This document shows positions 7,311 to 11,049 of a stretch of 11,049 nucleotides of DNA, piece after piece. The notes beneath the pieces are model-generated. The model was not told the origin of the DNA, did no database searches, and was given only the letters and a program-made list of their open reading frames with translations. Every line of letters starts with the position of its first letter. The stretch's first letter is position 1. The translations under genes and the position numbers were made by a program. The stretch is from an uncultured Mycoplasma sp. (lineage in GTDB: Bacteria > Bacillota_I > Bacilli_A > Mycoplasmatales > Mycoplasmoidaceae). The stretch covers positions 1 through 11,049 of the forward strand of contig CAMWUV010000007.1 of assembly GCA_947177535.1 (NCBI GenBank), given 5' to 3'.

Positions 7311-7330
7311 CCTCTTATAGCAAGTTGCTA
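7311..7330 (-). promoter_or_regulatory. Ribosome site and small palindrome before the 765-aa gene
   Basis: AAGAGG (7311-7316) is the Shine-Dalgarno for the ATG at 7301. Directly next to it is the palindrome TAGCAAGTTGCTA (7318-7330), which overlaps the stop codon of the 828-aa gene (7328-7330). The 26-nt gap and these elements indicate read-through transcription rather than a separate promoter. Confidence 0.5.
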
Positions 7331-9814
7331 GTTATCCTTTCTTTTTGATGAAACAAATTCACTATATTCTTTTTCATAAAATCAATTTAAATCATCATCT
7401 TTAACATCTGGATTTTCTTCTTTTAGATCATCAATTTTAAAATTTAAATTACTTACTTTATTTTCAAAAGTTTTTTTAAGATTTTCATTGTCTAAACGAC
7501 TTAAAATATCTTTAACACGATTAATGAAAAAATCATTAGATTTCAATTTATTTTCTGCTATATTTGGAGAGTTTACATAAGAAATAGTTGCTTTTTTTCT
7601 TATTTCATCTTCAACTAAACTTTTAACAAGTTCTATAACACTTGATGTTAAGTCATTTTTTCAAACATTTAATAATTTTTTAACAGTTGAATTATTAGTA
7701 TAAAAATCATAGTTTTCAATTTGAGTTGAAAGTAATTTTTGTAAATTTTCCAAGGCTTCTTTTTGAGAAATAATTTTTTCTAAAAGAACTTGAAAAGAAT
7801 TTTCTTTATCAAATCTTAAACCATCTATTTCTTCAGTTTGTTTATTTACTAAAAACTCTAACTCATCCAATAAAGTATTACACTTCATTAATATTTCATA
7901 ATTTCTCACTATTTCTTGACTATGCAAATCAATTGTTTTATCTCTCTTAGTTAATTCAGCATAAACTCCGCTTAAAGCCTCATTTTTGATTTTTAAAAAA
8001 TTATCAGAAACTTCTTTTTTAATTGCTTCAGGAATAATTTTTAGTGTTTCTTGTTTTAAATTATTTTCTATCACAATTCTAATACTGTCAGCATCTCTTT
8101 GAATTTGATTAATTTTTTCATCTACAACTAAATAAATTTTGTCTTTAATAATGTTAGATAATTCTTTTGAATTTCTTATTAAATCTAATATTTGATCATC
8201 TTCCAATCTAAAATTGTCTATGTGTCTTTCTAAATCAAGAATACTTGTTTTAATTTTTTCAACTTCTGATGAATATAAAGAATTATAACGATTTTCAATA
8301 ACTTCTAATTGATCTTTTGTATTATATTTTTTATCTAGCAATGAAATATCTTGATTCATTTCATAAACTCTATTTTCCAAAGATTTTAAACCATTATTTA
8401 AACTACTACTTTGTTGTTTAAAATCACCTAATTCTGTATCTAATTTATTTGAAAGATAGTCGATTCTTAATTTAAATTCATCACCCAAATAGTTATTATT
8501 ATCAAAAATCATATTTGAAATTTTTGATTCCAAAGACTTTTGAAATAATTTTGATGAAAGCACAGAATCTAAGAAATTTTCAATATCTAAAATAGATTTT
8601 ATTTTAATATCTAAATCATCTAAATGTTTTTTAGTTTCATTTGCACTTTGTTCTAATAAAGAGAATTTTTCTAAATTTCTTGCATCTAATAAATCTACAT
8701 TTTTTCTTAAACTATCAAAAGCTTCTTTATTTTCATTATTTTTAATAAATAAATCATCTTGTTTATTACCAAATAATTCTAATTTTCCTTTAATAGTTTC
8801 AATTTCTTCATTTAGCTTTAAAAGTGAAGTTTTGTTTTCAATAGTTTGATCTTTAATTTCAAAAATTAAAGCATTTAAATCTTCATCATACCCAATTTTT
8901 GCATTGCTAATTTCAAAAATTAAATTTTCTAACTTATTTAATAGTTTATTACTTTGTACTCAAGCACTAGAAATTTTTTCAATTTCTTTTTCAATTTTAA
9001 TAAAATTTTCCTTGCTTGCTTTGATTTCATCTAAAAAAATGTTATTGTTTAAAGAAGAAATCAGATCTTGTTGTTGAGAATTTAAAGATTCTAAACTAAG
9101 TTGATAGTCATTAATAAAATTATTAAAACTTTCTTTTGTAATTGTTAGTTCATCAGTTAAAGATTCTATTTTTGAATTAGTATCTTCTAATTTTAAATTC
9201 AAAAGTTTTTGAAAACTTTCCATCAATTCTTCTTCTTGAACAGAATTATTTAATTTTTCATCAGCAAAAATAAAAGGTTGATCATCATTTAATTGATTTT
9301 CATTTGTAGGTAAAAATTTTTCAATTTTTTGTTCATCAATTTTTGCATTAACTTTGTTATTAACTAATCCAATTTCATCTTCATTAAATTGAGAATCATC
9401 CAAACTGTTTATTATCTCACTTTCAGCATCATCTGCTGGACTAAAAGAAGAAAAGTTTTGGTACTCATTAAAAAGTTGATTATCAGTTGAAAAATTGGAA
9501 TCAATACTTTTATTATTGTTTAATAATAAACTTTCGATTCTTTTTAAAAGAACTTTAGATTCATTAGCATCTTCTTGTAATTTTTCAATTTTTTGTGCAT
9601 TTTCAAAATTTTGTTTATCTAATTCATATAAATGTGAATCAAAATTAACATTGTTTTGTACAGAAGAAACAGTATCTTTTTTAGTTAATGCTAATTTTTT
9701 AGCTAAAAATTCTGCTTCTTCTCTAATAAGCACATTTGTTTCAATAGAAAAATCATCCTGTTTTGGACTTATTACATTTAGATAATCTCTTTTTTTATTA
9801 TTGTAGGCATTCAT
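7328..9814 (-). CDS. Large coiled-coil protein with acidic N-terminal segment (828 aa)
   Basis: I do not recognise a named family. The frame is continuous from ATG 9814 to TAG 7328 once TGA is read as Trp (residues 285, 718 and 811); the standard code breaks it into pieces. The start has an excellent ribosome site (AAAGAGGA, 9819-9826). Residues 1-100 begin MNAYNNKKRDYLNV and contain REEAEFLAKKLALTKKD. Residues ~100-190 are acidic, Asn/Ser/Phe-rich and probably disordered. From ~195 to ~700 the sequence is almost unbroken coiled coil. The last ~110 residues are charged and end in SSKRKDN. No signal peptide or membrane helix is seen. Residues 634-666 (EIVRNYE, then LDELEFLVNKQTEEIDGL) match residues 261-293 of the 765-aa protein well, which suggests common origin. 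It lies 14 nt after the upstream coiled-coil gene in one operon. A structural or scaffolding role is inferred. Confidence 0.88.
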
Positions 9815-9828
9815 AAAATCCTCTTTAA

Positions 9829-11049
9829 TTAGCTATTTTCCTTCTTAGTTCTTCTCAATTTAATTAAGTCACTAATTTTATTATAGAAATCCTCAATTTC
9901 TTTTTTTCTGCTTTCAGTCTCAACAATAAAACCTTTAACTTTGTCACCATTTATCTTTAATTCTATATTATTATTGTTATTTTTATTTATATTTTTTTGA
10001 GAATTAATTTTTTCTGATACTATATCAGACTCAATATTTTTAATCTTTTCGTCAAAAGATGTAAATCAAGAAGGATTATCAATTTCATTATCAGAATTTG
10101 TATAAGAAGATTTTATTAAATTAAAACCATTTTTTATTTGATCTAAATTTTTAATAAAAGTTGTTTTAAGTGACATAAATTCATTTTCAATCATTTCTTT
10201 CACTTCATTATTCAAATTGATTTTAAATTTGTCAGTGTTAACTGTATCTTCAATACTTTTTTCTTTACTAGATCCAAGTGAATTTAAATAAGCTAATTTT
10301 TCTGCAACATCTTTATAATGATTTTCTTTTTCTTGTTCAAATGAACTAATTTCTAAGTGAAGTTCTTCAATAAGATTATCAAGTGGTTCTAATTCTTTTG
10401 TTTTTTGAGAAAGTAAATTTTTATCACTATTTTTGAAATTAATAATTTCATTTTCAATATTTAAAATTTCATTTTTAAAATCATTTACTTCTTTTTCTTT
10501 AAAACTAAATATTTGATTTTTAAATACTTCTAATTCTTGAAAATATTCATTTTGTATCATTTCTTTAGAATCTTCAAAACGCGAAACTATTTTTTCAATT
10601 TCAGAATCAGATTGATTTAATAATGCATCAGATAAAATATCTACAAAAACTTTTTTCTTTTTTTCTACAGCATCAAATAATTTAGCTATTTCTAATTCTA
10701 ATTCAGATATTTTTGAATATAAAAGTGCTTTGTGTTTTAGATTTTTTGCACTAATCAAATCAGTTTTATTTTCAGAATTAACTGAATTTTTTTCAAATTC
10801 TTTAATAATTTCATTAAATCCTTTTACTTGATCTTCAGTAACTTTTGCAGATAACTGACTATATAACTGACTTGCTCTAAATTCAATTAAACAATTTTCA
10901 TCATTACTTAAATTTTCTTCCATCAAAAATTTAACTAGTTTATTTTTCTGATTTAAAATGTTTTTTAAATAATCTTTTGAATATTTAATTAGATCTTCTA
11001 ATAAAATTATTTTTTTAAAAATAATTTTTAAAACATCACTATTTGAACT
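9829..11049 (-). CDS. Coiled-coil protein, N-terminus beyond window edge (at least 406 aa)
   Basis: This is the 3' part of a third coiled-coil gene. The frame is open to the right edge. The internal ATG near 10923 has no ribosome site, and a further 41 in-frame codons lie upstream within the window, so the real start is outside. TGA 10066-10068 encodes Trp. The visible protein is Lys/Glu/Asn-rich helix with heptad character (LYSKISELELEIAKLFDAVEKKKKVF, ELEPLDNLIEELHLEISSFEQEKENH). Towards the C-terminus come an Asn-rich stretch (NINKNNNNN, coded around 9967-9993), a short region with more globular character (ELKINGDKVKGFIVETESRKKEI), and a basic end (KLRRTKKENS). No membrane segment is seen. 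The stop codon is 14 nt from the next start, so it is co-transcribed with the 828- and 765-aa genes. The family is not recognised; a structural role is inferred from context. Confidence 0.85.

Noticed and set aside
9495..9785. 96-residue open frame on the plus strand
   Set aside because: It lies entirely antisense to the 828-aa gene, has no ribosome site that I can see, and its composition is that of a complement of coiled-coil coding sequence.
9967..9993. Asn codon run as a possible phase-variable simple repeat
   Set aside because: Only three identical AAT codons occur in a row and the rest are interrupted (AAC, AAA, ATA); changes would be in frame and too short to suggest switching.
11003..11028. 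12-bp AT-only palindrome with a 2-nt centre in the edge-truncated gene
   Set aside because: It is pure A/T in a sequence of this composition, with no loop long enough for a hairpin. Chance alone can produce one of this length in an 11-kb AT-rich window.
1..11049. tRNA, rRNA, CRISPR arrays or insertion sequences
   Set aside because: No GC-richer cloverleaf segments, regularly spaced repeats, transposase frames or terminal repeats were found. Nearly all the sequence is accounted for by tightly packed protein genes.

Overview
The window comes from a mollicute (Mycoplasma in the broad sense). The DNA is very AT-rich, and nearly every gene reads through in-frame TGA codons at positions where tryptophan is expected (for example in MtaB, EF-P, NusB and the SemiSWEET-like protein), so translation table 4 applies. 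Under the standard code most genes here appear falsely split. I cannot name the species. Gene content and style fit the hominis/pulmonis/bovis side of the group, but that is inference.

Layout. (1) At 2-496 a plus-strand gene of unknown function runs in from, or starts at, the left edge. It converges on a minus-strand SemiSWEET/PQ-loop transporter gene (551-907), and a bidirectional AT-rich terminator (495-523) lies between them. (2) At 908-1058 a spacer holds the 3' terminator of the next operon and a perfect 20-bp inverted repeat. (3) At 1059-4950 a compact minus-strand housekeeping operon is read in the order efp, an Asp23/YqhY-like gene, nusB, rsmE, a four-helix membrane protein and mtaB. 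The genes overlap or nearly touch. The theme is translation: elongation factor P, transcription/rRNA antitermination, 16S rRNA methylation and tRNA methylthiolation. A promoter candidate lies just before efp and an intrinsic terminator follows mtaB. (4) At 4951-11049 a second minus-strand operon ends in a strong hairpin terminator. It consists of at least three consecutive large coiled-coil proteins: one cut by the right edge (at least 406 aa), one of 828 aa and one of 765 aa. None has a visible signal peptide or membrane helix.

The coiled-coil operon is the part most likely to be undescribed. Its members share local sequence similarity, combine long heptad-rich helices with acidic, Asn-rich or Pro-rich flexible segments, and have clusters of basic residues at or near the C-terminus. 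This resembles the general architecture of mycoplasma cytoskeletal or terminal-organelle proteins, but no diagnostic domain (such as an EAGR box) is visible, so the role is a hypothesis. The second notable signal is a perfect 20-bp stem with a 5-nt loop inside rsmE.
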